From Nocardioides marinus (GTDB taxonomy: Bacteria > Actinomycetota > Actinomycetes > Propionibacteriales > Nocardioidaceae), in the NCBI RefSeq assembly GCF_013408145.1, contig NZ_JACBZI010000001.1:2618001-2682000 (forward strand): DNA of 64,000 nt. Direction: 5' to 3'. Positions 1 to 8,114 of this stretch are shown piece by piece; positions within the stretch are counted from its first letter, which is position 1, and every line of letters begins with the position of its first letter. The notes beneath the pieces are model-generated. The model had not been told where the DNA came from. It saw nothing but the letters and a program-made list of their open reading frames with translations, and ran no database searches. Position numbers and translations under genes: made by a program.

Positions 1-683
1 GCGAGCACCGCCAGCACGTATCCCCCTAGCGGGGCCAGGAACCGGACGGCGCCGGAGCGGCTGGTCACCGCGATGCCGACCCCGATGCCGATGAAGGTGG
101 TGAACAGCGGGTGGGCGAAGGGGCTGAAAAGGCAGCGCACGACGAACGTCGCGGTGACCGCCTCGGTGCCGCCCGGCCCCATCCCGTCGGTGCCGTCGTA
201 GGCCGCGGCGAGGTAGAGGATGTTCTCGACGAAGGCGAACCCGATGCCGACCATGCCGGCGTAGACGATGCCGTCGAGGATGCCGTCGAGCTCCGCGCGC
301 CGCAGCCACAGCAGCAGCACCAGGAAAGCGCCCTTGCCGGCCTCCTCGGTGAGGGGGGCGACGATCGCCAGGCTGGCCACCTCGCTCACGCCGATCACCA
401 GCCCGCCGATGCCCTGCACCAGCAGCGCGCCCGCCGTCGCCACGAACCCGCCCCAGAGCAGGCCCAGGGCCAGCAGCGACTTCGGCTCGGGCTCGTACCG
501 GTCCAGCCACAGGTAGCAGCCGACGAGCGGCCCCACCGGGAGGGCCGCGAGGACGGTGGCCAGCAGCACCGAGCCGGGAGCCCCGGCGAGGGCCAGGATC
601 AGCAGCATGGGCAGGGCCCCGAGGGCCACGAGCACGGTCACCACGACCGTGAACGCGACTCCCTGGCGACGTGTCCTGACCAT
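1..683 (-). CDS. PrsW family intramembrane metalloprotease (3' end cut off by window)
   Basis: Polytopic membrane protease of the PrsW family; the Bacillus member cleaves an anti-sigma factor, but the substrate here is unknown. Reading leftward from ATG at 683, 227 codons are visible. Seen: hydrophobic helices from about residue 9, the family signature LWLDRYEPEPK (residues 58-68), the EEAGK motif (113-117), an FxxxE motif ending at Glu153 within FVENILY, and a later His191 (FAHP). These are the conserved active-site motifs of the family. The C-terminal end lies before base 1. The start is supported by a TAGGCT -10 box (complement of 691-696) exactly 7 nt upstream, suggesting a leaderless mRNA. 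It is divergent from the aminopeptidase gene. Family assignment is confident; function in this host is inferred. Confidence 0.88.
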   Translation of the reverse strand, partial: MVRTRRQGVAFTVVVTVLVALGALPMLLILALAGAPGSVLLATVLAALPVGPLVGCYLWLDRYEPEPKSLLALGLLWGGFVATAGALLVQGIGGLVIGVSEVASLAIVAPLTEEAGKGAFLVLLLWLRRAELDGILDGIVYAGMVGIGFAFVENILYLAAAYDGTDGMGPGGTEAVTATFVVRCLFSPFAHPLFTTFIGIGVGIAVTSRSGAVRFLAPLGGYVLAVL

Positions 684-753
684 GGCCACGAGCCTATCGG
701 CCGTCGACCCGCGCCCCTCACCCCAGTCGCAGGCGCCGACGTACAGTGGCGCC
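684..753. promoter_or_regulatory. Divergent leaderless promoters for prsW-like gene and Xaa-Pro aminopeptidase
   Basis: The 70 bp between the two divergent starts hold a TACAGT -10 box at 742-747, 6 nt before the ATG at 754, and on the other strand TAGGCT (691-696), 7 nt before the ATG at 683. No Shine-Dalgarno sequence precedes either start, so transcription probably begins at or next to the start codons. Confidence 0.5.
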
Positions 754-2124
<1,371 letters not shown>

Positions 2125-2136
2125 CCCGACGGCCCG

Positions 2137-3453
2137 TCAGCCGGCGGGCAGGTCGACCCAGAAGACCGAGCCCTCACCCGGCGTGGAGACCGCACCGATC
2201 TCGCCGCCGTCCCGCTCGGCGACGGTGCGGGCCAGGGGCAGGCCCAGGCCGGTGCCCTTGACCGACGGGCCGGCGAAGCGCACGAACGGCTCGAACGCCG
2301 AACGCAGCTGCACGGGGCTCAGCCCGCGACCGGTGTCGCGGACCGTCACCCGCACCCGCGACTGACCGCCCTCCCCCACCAGGGGTTGGGCACCGACCTC
2401 GACGGTGCCCCCGGCTCGGTTGTGCACGATGGCGTTGCCCACCAGGTTCGTCAGCACCTGGCGCAGACCGGCGGGACGCGCCAGCACCGTCAACCCGTCG
2501 GGTACGACGCTGGCGACCGTGACCCCGTGCCGGTCGGCCGGCACCCGGTGCCAGTGCAGGACGTCGGCCACGGCGCCGGCCACCTCGACGGCCCGGCGGG
2601 AGTCCTCGGAGCCGAGCAGCCGGCCGGTGCCGAGGAGGTCCTCGACGACGGCCAGCAGGTGCTCGGAGGCGGTGAGGACGTGGCCGGCGTCGCGACCGAC
2701 CTCCTCGGCGAACTCCCCGGCAGGCTGGCGCTCCGCCTGGTCGGTCAGCAGCTCGGCGTACCCGATGATCGTGGAGAGCGGCGTGCGCAGCTCGTGGCCG
2801 ACGGTGGCGAAGAACTGCTGCTGCTGCTGTCGTGCCTGGTCGCCGTTGGCCAGCGCGTCGGTGAGCAGTAGTCGGCTGTGCTGGGAGGCGAGGCGGGCGG
2901 CGAGCGTCGCGACGATGAGGCGGTAGTCGGCCAGCAGCTGCGCCGACCAGCGCCCGGGCGTGCTGCGGCCGATGGAGAGACTGCCGTACATGATCGCGTC
3001 GCGCTGGAGCGCGCAGGTCACGATCGCCGCGGTATCGCACTGCTCGAGCTCGTCCCGGTCCTTCGCCCCCTCGGGCGGCAGCAGGTCGCGGTCGGGGACC
3101 GCCACGATCTCGTCGCGCGCCTGCTGGGAGACGTAGGGCATGGTCAGGGCCCCCTCGGGACCCTCACCGCGCGGGACCGAGTGGCACGGGGACCCCGGGC
3201 ACACCCACTCCCGCAACCACACCCGGTCACCGAGGTGCAGCCACGCCTCGCGGTCGGCCGGAGGCGTCAGCGTCAGGGCCACCACGACCATCTCCACCTC
3301 CTCGGAGCCCAGGAAGTGCGTGGCGATGAGCTCGCACGCACCCGAGACCGACTCCTCGGCCACCAGCAGCCGTCGGGACAGGGCCGCGGCCTCGGCGGAG
3401 ACGCCGACGTCGTCCGTCAGCTCCTGGAGACCCTCAGCCGGTGCGGGGGGCAC
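2137..3453 (-). CDS. Soluble sensor histidine kinase with GAF-like input domain
   Basis: Histidine kinase of 438 residues without membrane segments, so probably sensing a cytoplasmic signal. The N-terminal 200 residues look like a GAF-type domain. A glutamine run (QARQQQQQ) leads into the HisKA box with the phospho-acceptor in VGHELRTPLS, followed by an ATPase domain with an N box (NLVGNAIVHN), G1 (DTGRGL) and G2 (GTGLGL). The start is GTG at 3453, only 1 nt after the P450 stop codon (TGA at 3455-3457), with a GAGGAG ribosome binding site inside the P450 end. The kinase is therefore co-translated with the P450. A stand-alone receiver gene lies about 1.4 kb upstream on the same strand and is a candidate partner. 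The signal is unknown. Confidence 0.88.
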   Translation of the reverse strand: MPPAPAEGLQELTDDVGVSAEAAALSRRLLVAEESVSGACELIATHFLGSEEVEMVVVALTLTPPADREAWLHLGDRVWLREWVCPGSPCHSVPRGEGPEGALTMPYVSQQARDEIVAVPDRDLLPPEGAKDRDELEQCDTAAIVTCALQRDAIMYGSLSIGRSTPGRWSAQLLADYRLIVATLAARLASQHSRLLLTDALANGDQARQQQQQFFATVGHELRTPLSTIIGYAELLTDQAERQPAGEFAEEVGRDAGHVLTASEHLLAVVEDLLGTGRLLGSEDSRRAVEVAGAVADVLHWHRVPADRHGVTVASVVPDGLTVLARPAGLRQVLTNLVGNAIVHNRAGGTVEVGAQPLVGEGGQSRVRVTVRDTGRGLSPVQLRSAFEPFVRFAGPSVKGTGLGLPLARTVAERDGGEIGAVSTPGEGSVFWVDLPAG

Positions 3454-3454
3454 A

Positions 3455-4573
3455 TCACTCCTCGGGGGATGAAGGAACCGCCCCGCAGCGCAGCAGCGCC
3501 GGGGAGGGGAAGATGCCCCTAGTCTGGTCGATGCGCGCGGGCTCCGTCAGCACAACATGCCGATCCGCCGCCCACCGGGCCAAGGCGGTGAGCTGCGCCA
3601 GCCCCAGGCTGCGCCCCGGGCAGGCGTGCGGCCCTGCACCGAAGGGCAGCCACGAGCCCGGACGGACGTCCCCGCCCACCCACCGCTGCGGGTCGAAGAC
3701 CTCGGGCCCGGCGGAGCCCGACGGCAGCAGGTCGGGGAGGTGACCCAGCAGCAGCGGGCTGACCAGGACCACCGCGTGGGCGGGCAGCGTGCCGCGCTCG
3801 AGGCTCACCGAGCGCGCGGTCATCCGGGCCGTCACCCAGGTGGGTGGCCGCAGCCGCAGCGTCTCCCACGCGACCTCGACGGCCAGGTCGTGCCTGCGGG
3901 CAGCGGCCGCCGCCTGCGGGTGCTGGGCCAGCAGCACCAGCAGCCAGGCCCCGGCGGCGATCGGCACCTGCACCCCGGCGGCCAGCTCGACGGCGCTGAC
4001 CGTCGGCTGCTCGACCCGCAGGTCCTCGAGGCTGCGCTCCAGCGCGGTGCGAGCGCGTCGCTCCTCGCGGCGCGCGCGGGACCAGCGTCGCGGCGGTCGG
4101 GTGGCGGCGATGATCGGGGCCAGGGAGTCGACCCAGTCGAGGACAAGGTCGGCGACGTGGTCACGACACATGGTCTCGAGGGGACCCAGGACCGCATCGG
4201 TGGTGGAGCGGGCCACCGGGAGGCGCAGCACCTCCATCGCGTCGTCGGCACCACCGCCGTCCCAGCCGGTCGTGGCGCGGGACAGCTCGGCCTCGAAGGT
4301 CCGCGTGCCGCGGGCGACCTGCTCGGGGCGCAGCCGCGCGACCATGGCGTGCTCGCCGGTCGTGGCGCGGCGGGTCACGTCGACGGGGAACCGGAAGACC
4401 TCTGCGTCGGTCAGCACGCGACGGGTGTCGGCGACCGAGGTCACGAGGTGGGGACCGTGCGGCCCGAGGGCGACCGGGCCGGGACGGCCGCGAGCCGCGA
4501 GGACGGCACCGAGGCGCCCGATCGCCGCGGTGTCGTCCGTGGTGGTGGCCGACCTCAGGGGGTCGGGCGCCAC
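3455..4573 (-). CDS. Cytochrome P450 with atypical I helix
   Basis: Haem monooxygenase-type protein, 372 residues, slightly short for a bacterial P450. Seen: the ExxR pair in WETLRLRP, the haem loop FGAGPHACPGR with the thiolate Cys near residue 318, and the I helix starting AAG near residue 199. Aligned without gaps to a standard I helix (AGHETT), this protein reads AGVQVP: the acid-alcohol pair used for oxygen activation is replaced by Gln-Val. Such a change is known in hydrogen-peroxide-using P450s but does not prove that chemistry here. GTG at 4573 lies inside a 26-codon ORF whose stop (4555-4557) overlaps it by 19 nt, implying translational coupling. The histidine kinase follows after 1 nt. 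The substrate cannot be predicted. Confidence 0.88.
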   Translation of the reverse strand: MAPDPLRSATTTDDTAAIGRLGAVLAARGRPGPVALGPHGPHLVTSVADTRRVLTDAEVFRFPVDVTRRATTGEHAMVARLRPEQVARGTRTFEAELSRATTGWDGGGADDAMEVLRLPVARSTTDAVLGPLETMCRDHVADLVLDWVDSLAPIIAATRPPRRWSRARREERRARTALERSLEDLRVEQPTVSAVELAAGVQVPIAAGAWLLVLLAQHPQAAAAARRHDLAVEVAWETLRLRPPTWVTARMTARSVSLERGTLPAHAVVLVSPLLLGHLPDLLPSGSAGPEVFDPQRWVGGDVRPGSWLPFGAGPHACPGRSLGLAQLTALARWAADRHVVLTEPARIDQTRGIFPSPALLRCGAVPSSPEE

Positions 4574-4635
4574 GCGTAGACCGCGGACAGCTGTCGAGCG
4601 GCCCGTCGTGCACGGAGCTTCGCGAGCATGGACAT
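4555..4635 (-). CDS. Small basic ORF (26 aa) overlapping the P450 start
   Basis: Not recognised. ATG at 4635, with a second in-frame ATG at 4629, follows a strong ribosome binding site AAGGGAGG (complement of 4637-4644). The peptide is arginine-rich and amphipathic (LRARRAARQL in the middle) and ends WRPTP. Its last codons and stop overlap the GTG of the P450 gene by 19 nt in another frame. It could be a functional small protein, or a leader whose translation delivers ribosomes to the P450 start, which has no ribosome binding site of its own. Such leaders are common before weak GTG starts. The strength of the binding site favours real translation; the function is open. Confidence 0.55.
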   Translation of the reverse strand: MSMLAKLRARRAARQLSAVYAWRPTP

Positions 4636-4835
4636 ACCTCCCTTGCGCACTGGTCGTCCGAGCCCCCGAGACCGGGCGACCCGGGCCGGGCGGCCTCCCT
4701 CCCCGACCGGCCAGCGCAGGATACCCCTGCTGACATCGTCGTGACCACGTCCACCGGGAGATGGGGTAAAGAACCGGCTCAGGCCGTCCGACCGGCCGTG
4801 TCGACCTCCGGGCGGGCGCGGCGTCGCGGCTGCGT
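4636..4835 (-). promoter_or_regulatory. 200-bp noncoding region upstream of the sORF-P450-kinase unit
   Basis: Contains the AAGGGAGG ribosome binding site of the small ORF (4637-4644). On the minus strand an extended GGGTATCCT sequence (near 4718-4726) could be a -10 box, which would give a leader of about 80 nt. No convincing -35 box was found. The region separates the P450 unit from the receiver gene, so those may be two transcripts. Nothing else was recognised in it. Confidence 0.3.
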
Positions 4836-5225
4836 TCAGAGCGACTCGGCGATGAGCTGCTCGAGCTGCTGGCGCCGGAACGGCTTGGGCAGCACGTCGG
4901 TGATGCCCAGCTCCTGGAGCACCGGACGCTTGTCGCCGGCCCAGGCGCTGACCACGACGACCCGCAGCCCGACGGCGTGCTCGGGGTGCTGCTGGACCCA
5001 GCGCACGACCTCCTCGCCGGTCATCCGCGGCATCGACAGGTCCAGCAGCATCAGGTCGTAGCGGGTCTGCTGCAGCGCCTCGACGGCCTCGACGCCGTCG
5101 ACGGCCTGGTCGGCGAGGTGGCCCTGCCGCTCGACCATCCGGGTCATGACCTCGCGGATGTCGTCGGTGTCGTCGACGACGAGGAACCGCAGCCGGCGGC
5201 CCGGCGTCGTCGTCATCTCGTCCAC
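4836..5225 (-). CDS. Stand-alone response regulator receiver protein
   Basis: Single CheY-like receiver domain of 129 residues with no output domain. Seen: acidic pocket Asp18-Asp19, phospho-acceptor Asp62 (LLDLSMP), Ser93 at the switch position and Lys114 (LPKPF). It probably acts as a diffusible phosphate carrier or protein-binding regulator; the downstream soluble histidine kinase is the nearest candidate partner. The start is GTG at 5225, supported by TAGTCT (complement of 5232-5237) 6 nt upstream; ATG at 5216 is an alternative. It is separated by about 190 bp from the sORF-P450-kinase unit in the same orientation. Confidence 0.85.
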   Translation of the reverse strand: MDEMTTTPGRRLRFLVVDDTDDIREVMTRMVERQGHLADQAVDGVEAVEALQQTRYDLMLLDLSMPRMTGEEVVRWVQQHPEHAVGLRVVVVSAWAGDKRPVLQELGITDVLPKPFRRQQLEQLIAESL

Positions 5226-5292
5226 GGGCGAAGACTACCGTCGCCGACTCCGGACCGCGCTCCCCGTCACCGTGGTCCCGGCATCTGGGAGA

Positions 5293-5298
5293 TAGCCT
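5293..5298 (+). promoter_or_regulatory. -10 box of tRNA-Arg
   Basis: TAGCCT lies 11 nt before the mature 5' end of the tRNA, at the expected distance for a tRNA promoter. No clear -35 match was seen. Confidence 0.4.
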
Positions 5299-5309
5299 TG
5301 GCGCGCCCA

Positions 5310-5386
5310 GCCTCCGTAGCTCAGCTGGATAGAGCGAGTCACTTCTAATGACTTGGTCGCAGGTTCGAGTCCTGCCGGGGGTGCCA
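5310..5386 (+). tRNA. tRNA-Arg (anticodon TCT)
   Basis: Complete cloverleaf: acceptor GCCTCCG/CGGGGGT, D arm with GCTC/GAGC, anticodon stem AGTCA/TGACT with loop CTTCTAA (anticodon TCT at 5344-5346), variable loop TGGTC, T arm GCAGG-TTCGAGT-CCTGC. CCA is encoded (5384-5386). It reads AGA, a rare codon at this base composition. Confidence 0.95.
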
Positions 5387-5427
5387 CACCCGGACACCAT
5401 CCCAGGGGTTGCCCTCGCGCATGCGGA

Positions 5428-5441
5428 CCCACCAAGGTGGG
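5428..5441 (+). terminator. Short hairpin downstream of tRNA-Arg
   Basis: CCCACCAAGGTGGG forms a 5-bp stem with a CAAG loop, about 40 nt after the tRNA. There is no T tract. It may end the tRNA transcript before the SDR gene; weak support. Confidence 0.3.
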
Positions 5442-5446
5442 CCCTC

Positions 5447-6409
5447 GTGACCCATGACGTCAGTGCTGACATCCCGTCCCTGCGGCAGCGGCCGGTGGGC
5501 TCGCCGTTCGGTGCGACCTCCACCGCCGAGGAGGTGCTCTCCGGCGTCGACCTGAGCGGCGCGCGCGCCCTCGTCACCGGCGGGTACGCCGGCATCGGGC
5601 TCGCCCTGGTGCGCGCGCTGGCCCAGGCGGGGGCCGAGGTCCTCGCGCCCGCGCGTCGACCGCAGGTGGCCCGCGAGGCACTCGCCGACGTCCCCGGCGC
5701 CACGGTGGCCGCCCTCGACCTGTCGGAGCAGCAGTCGGTGGCCACCCTCGCCGAGGCGCTCGACGGGCCGCTGGACCTGCTGGTCCTCAACGCCGGCGTG
5801 ATGGCCTGCCCCGAGACCCGGACGCCCGAGGGATGGGAGCTGCAGCTGGCCACCAACCACCTCGGGCACTTCTCGCTGGTCAACCGGCTGCTCCCCCACC
5901 TCGTCCCGGGCGGCCGGGTCGTGAGCGTGTCCTCGCTCGGTCACCACCACGGCGGGATGCACTGGGAGGACCCGATGTTCGAGCAGGACTACGCGAAGTG
6001 GCGCGCCTACGGGCAGTCCAAGTCGGCCAACGCACTGCTCGCGGTCCACCTCGCGGAGAGCGGCGTGGCGGCGTACTCACTGCACCCCGGCGCCATCCTC
6101 ACCGACCTCGGCAAGCACCTCACCGAGGCCGACCTGGACGACGTGCTGCTCACCGACGCCGATGGCAACCTCGTCGTCCCGTCGTTCAAGACCCCCGAGC
6201 AGGGCGCGGCCACGGCCGCCTTCGCCGCGACCTCCGACCTGTTGACCGACCGAGCGGGTGCCTACCTCGAGGACTGCGAGGTGGCGCCGCTGGTCGACGG
6301 CGAGGGCCTGGGCGACCACGGCGTACGACGCTGGGCCGTCGACCCGGCCGAGGCGGCTCGCCTCTGGGCCTGGTCGGCCGAGCTCACCGGGGTCGACGCG
6401 CTGCGCTGA
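5447..6409 (+). CDS. Short-chain dehydrogenase/reductase (SDR)
   Basis: NAD(P)-dependent oxidoreductase of the classical SDR family, about 320 residues and therefore of the longer retinol-dehydrogenase-like type. Seen: Rossmann motif TGGYAGIG, the NAG motif (LNAGVM), the catalytic Ser (VSVSSLG) and Tyr-x-x-x-Lys (YGQSK). The substrate is unknown. GTG at 5447 is the chosen start because family members begin close to the DIPSLRQRP sequence. A degenerate copy of the operator palindrome (5459-5470) falls just inside this start, so the true start may be a little further downstream, or the gene may share regulation with the sulfotransferase cluster. Confidence 0.85.
   Translation: MTHDVSADIPSLRQRPVGSPFGATSTAEEVLSGVDLSGARALVTGGYAGIGLALVRALAQAGAEVLAPARRPQVAREALADVPGATVAALDLSEQQSVATLAEALDGPLDLLVLNAGVMACPETRTPEGWELQLATNHLGHFSLVNRLLPHLVPGGRVVSVSSLGHHHGGMHWEDPMFEQDYAKWRAYGQSKSANALLAVHLAESGVAAYSLHPGAILTDLGKHLTEADLDDVLLTDADGNLVVPSFKTPEQGAATAAFAATSDLLTDRAGAYLEDCEVAPLVDGEGLGDHGVRRWAVDPAEAARLWAWSAELTGVDALR
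5459..5470. promoter_or_regulatory. Degenerate operator palindrome near SDR start
   Basis: GTCAGTGCTGAC matches the perfect palindrome found at 6915 and 8072 in 11 of 12 bases; the centre pair is changed. Flanking ACA on the right is shared with the 8071 site. It lies at the start region of the SDR gene. Confidence 0.45.
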
Positions 6410-6431
6410 CCGTGCGCCAGCGACCTCTCGG

Positions 6432-6890
6432 CTACCACTTCAGGTGGTGCGAGAGGTCTCCGACGAGGTCGACGTGCATGGTGCGGCTCTCGAACCACCA
6501 GGTGCCGTCGGGGCGGTGGAAGGTGTCGCGGTAGCGGCCGGCGATGATCGGCTGCAGCGCGAGGGCGTCGGTGGCCTGCAGGACGGTGAAGTAGGAGCGG
6601 CAGGAGGCGGTGCCGGACTCCTCGTCGACGTCGATGATGGCGTTGGTGGTCACGTGCTTGGTCCGCGGCGTACCGGTGTCCTCGTAGATCCGGGTGCTGA
6701 AGCCGTAGAGCTTGCGCACCCCCTCCCGGCCCTCGAAGACCGTCTCCGGACCGCCGCCCTCCTCGCCGTGGATGCGGCCGTGCGCGAAGAGGTCGGCCAC
6801 GCCGTCGAGGTCACCGGCGTCGATGAGCTCGGCGTAGGTGTGCAGGAGGTTCTCGATCTGGCGGGCGCTGTCAGCGCTGCTGGTGGGCAC
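6432..6890 (-). CDS. SnoaL-like / NTF2-fold protein
   Basis: About 152 residues with the SnoaL/NTF2-like fold: an N-terminal helix (IENLLHTYAELIDAGDLDG), LFAHGRIHG, and a C-terminal sheet segment ending in RTMHVDLVGDLSHHL. Proteins of this fold bind or isomerise small hydrophobic compounds and are frequent in steroid and aromatic catabolic clusters; the actual role here is unknown. GTG at 6890 is chosen because TATGCT (complement of 6897-6902) lies 6 nt upstream; ATG at 6914 would add eight residues but sits upstream of that box. It is divergent from the sulfotransferase gene, and their -10 boxes overlap. Confidence 0.75.
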   Translation of the reverse strand: MPTSSADSARQIENLLHTYAELIDAGDLDGVADLFAHGRIHGEEGGGPETVFEGREGVRKLYGFSTRIYEDTGTPRTKHVTTNAIIDVDEESGTASCRSYFTVLQATDALALQPIIAGRYRDTFHRPDGTWWFESRTMHVDLVGDLSHHLKW

Positions 6891-6928
6891 GCCGGCAGCA
6901 TAGGGTGCCGACATGTCAGTACTGACGT
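6891..6928. promoter_or_regulatory. Overlapping divergent promoters with palindromic operator
   Basis: On the plus strand TAGGGT (6901-6906) sits 6 nt before the sulfotransferase ATG; on the minus strand TATGCT (6897-6902) sits 6 nt before the GTG of the SnoaL-like gene. The two boxes share the bases TA. The perfect 12-bp palindrome GTCAGTACTGAC (6915-6926) begins at the third base of the ATG, covering the predicted transcription start. A repressor bound there could block both promoters. Confidence 0.65.
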
Positions 6929-8082
6929 TCGACGTCGACACCCTGGTCGCCGAGGCCCGCCGTAAGGAGGGCGTCGAGGACCTCGGTGACACCGGGTTCC
7001 GCGAACCGCTCGGGGTGCTCTGTGCGGCGTACGACGCAGCGCCGCTGTCGGAGGTGGGTCGCTGGATCCTGCGCGCCGGACTCGTCCACTCGCTGCGCAC
7101 CCGCCTGCGCACGCAGGAGTGGGTGCGCCGCCACCCGGAGATCCTCACCGAGCGCGTCGAGGACCCGATCGTGGTCGTGGGCATGATGCGCAGCGGCACG
7201 ACGCTCGTGCAGCGACTGCTCGCGGCCGACCCCGCCCGCTGCGCCGCGGCGGGCTGGGAGGTCCTCGAGGCCGCTCCCCCGCTGGACACCGATCCGGCCG
7301 ACCCCGCCCCGCGCATCGAACGCGGACTGGCCCGGGAGGCCCAGACGCGCGAGCACGCACCGGAGCTCTTCGCGATCCACCCCATGCACGCCCTGGAGGC
7401 CGAGGAGGAGATCGTCTTCCTCGCCGACGCGTTCCTCTCCCACGTGCCCGAGTCCGGCGCCCACGTCCCCGACTACCGGGCGTGGCTCGACACCCAGGAC
7501 CTCACCCCCGCCTACGACCACCTGCACCTGGTGCTGCAGCTGTTGCAGTGGCAGAAGCGCCTGCGCGGCGAGCCCGTGGGCAGGTGGGTCCTCAAGACGC
7601 CCGCCCACCTGGGTTACCTCGACACCCTGCGCGCCCGCTTCCCCGGCCTGCACCTCGTACACCTGCACCGCGACCCGCAGGAGACGATTCCCTCGGGGGC
7701 GAGCCTGAACACCGTGCTGCACCGCATGCACAGCGACACGGTCGACCCGCAGCGCATCGGCCGCGAGTGGCTGGAGCGGATGGGATGGACCCACGACCGC
7801 GCCCTCGACACCCGTGAGCGCTGGGCGCGGGACGCCACCGCACCGAGGGTCACCGACATCGCCTTCCGTGCCGTGGTGGCCGACCCCTGGCCCCAGGTCG
7901 CGCGGGTGCACGACGATCTCGGGACCCACCTCACCGACCGGGCGCAGGCCTCCATGCGCGCCTGGCTGGACCGGCGCCCACCGGACCCGCGCCGCCCGGC
8001 GTACACGGCCGAGGACTTCGGACTGACCCCGGCGGCCATCGCGGAGCGGTTCGCGCGGGAGAATCCTTTTTGTCAGTACTGA
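6913..8082 (+). CDS. Sulfotransferase family protein
   Basis: PAPS-dependent sulfotransferase-fold protein of 389 residues. Seen: the 5'-phosphosulfate-binding loop GMMRSGTTLVQRLL (near residue 95), a WVLKTPAHLGYL segment typical of the sulfotransferase_3 type, and HLHRDPQE (3'-phosphate binding). The acceptor is unknown. Transcription is predicted to start at the ATG (TAGGGT 6 nt upstream). Both ends of the gene lie in copies of the same palindrome: the first five codons are ATG-TCA-GTA-CTG-ACG and the last codons plus stop read TGT-CAG-TAC-TGA. It is part of the operator-linked cluster with the SnoaL-like, DUF1214-like and SDR genes. Confidence 0.85.
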   Translation: MSVLTFDVDTLVAEARRKEGVEDLGDTGFREPLGVLCAAYDAAPLSEVGRWILRAGLVHSLRTRLRTQEWVRRHPEILTERVEDPIVVVGMMRSGTTLVQRLLAADPARCAAAGWEVLEAAPPLDTDPADPAPRIERGLAREAQTREHAPELFAIHPMHALEAEEEIVFLADAFLSHVPESGAHVPDYRAWLDTQDLTPAYDHLHLVLQLLQWQKRLRGEPVGRWVLKTPAHLGYLDTLRARFPGLHLVHLHRDPQETIPSGASLNTVLHRMHSDTVDPQRIGREWLERMGWTHDRALDTRERWARDATAPRVTDIAFRAVVADPWPQVARVHDDLGTHLTDRAQASMRAWLDRRPPDPRRPAYTAEDFGLTPAAIAERFARENPFCQY

Positions 8083-8114
8083 CATGTGACCCCGATCACT
8101 GTTAGCGTCCCCGC
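8071..8114 (+). promoter_or_regulatory. Operator-controlled leaderless promoter of the DUF1214-like operon
   Basis: TGTCAGTACTGACA (8071-8084) is a perfect 14-bp palindrome. Its right half provides CTGACA (8079-8084), a good -35 box. After an 18-bp spacer comes TAGCGT (8103-8108), and 6 nt later the ATG at 8115. The palindrome therefore covers the -35 box, and it also contains the stop codon of the sulfotransferase gene. Confidence 0.65.

Noticed and set aside
4760-4775. Stress sigma-factor promoter suggested by GGGTAA
   Set aside because: No GTTT-type -35 partner at the right distance and no downstream plus-strand gene.
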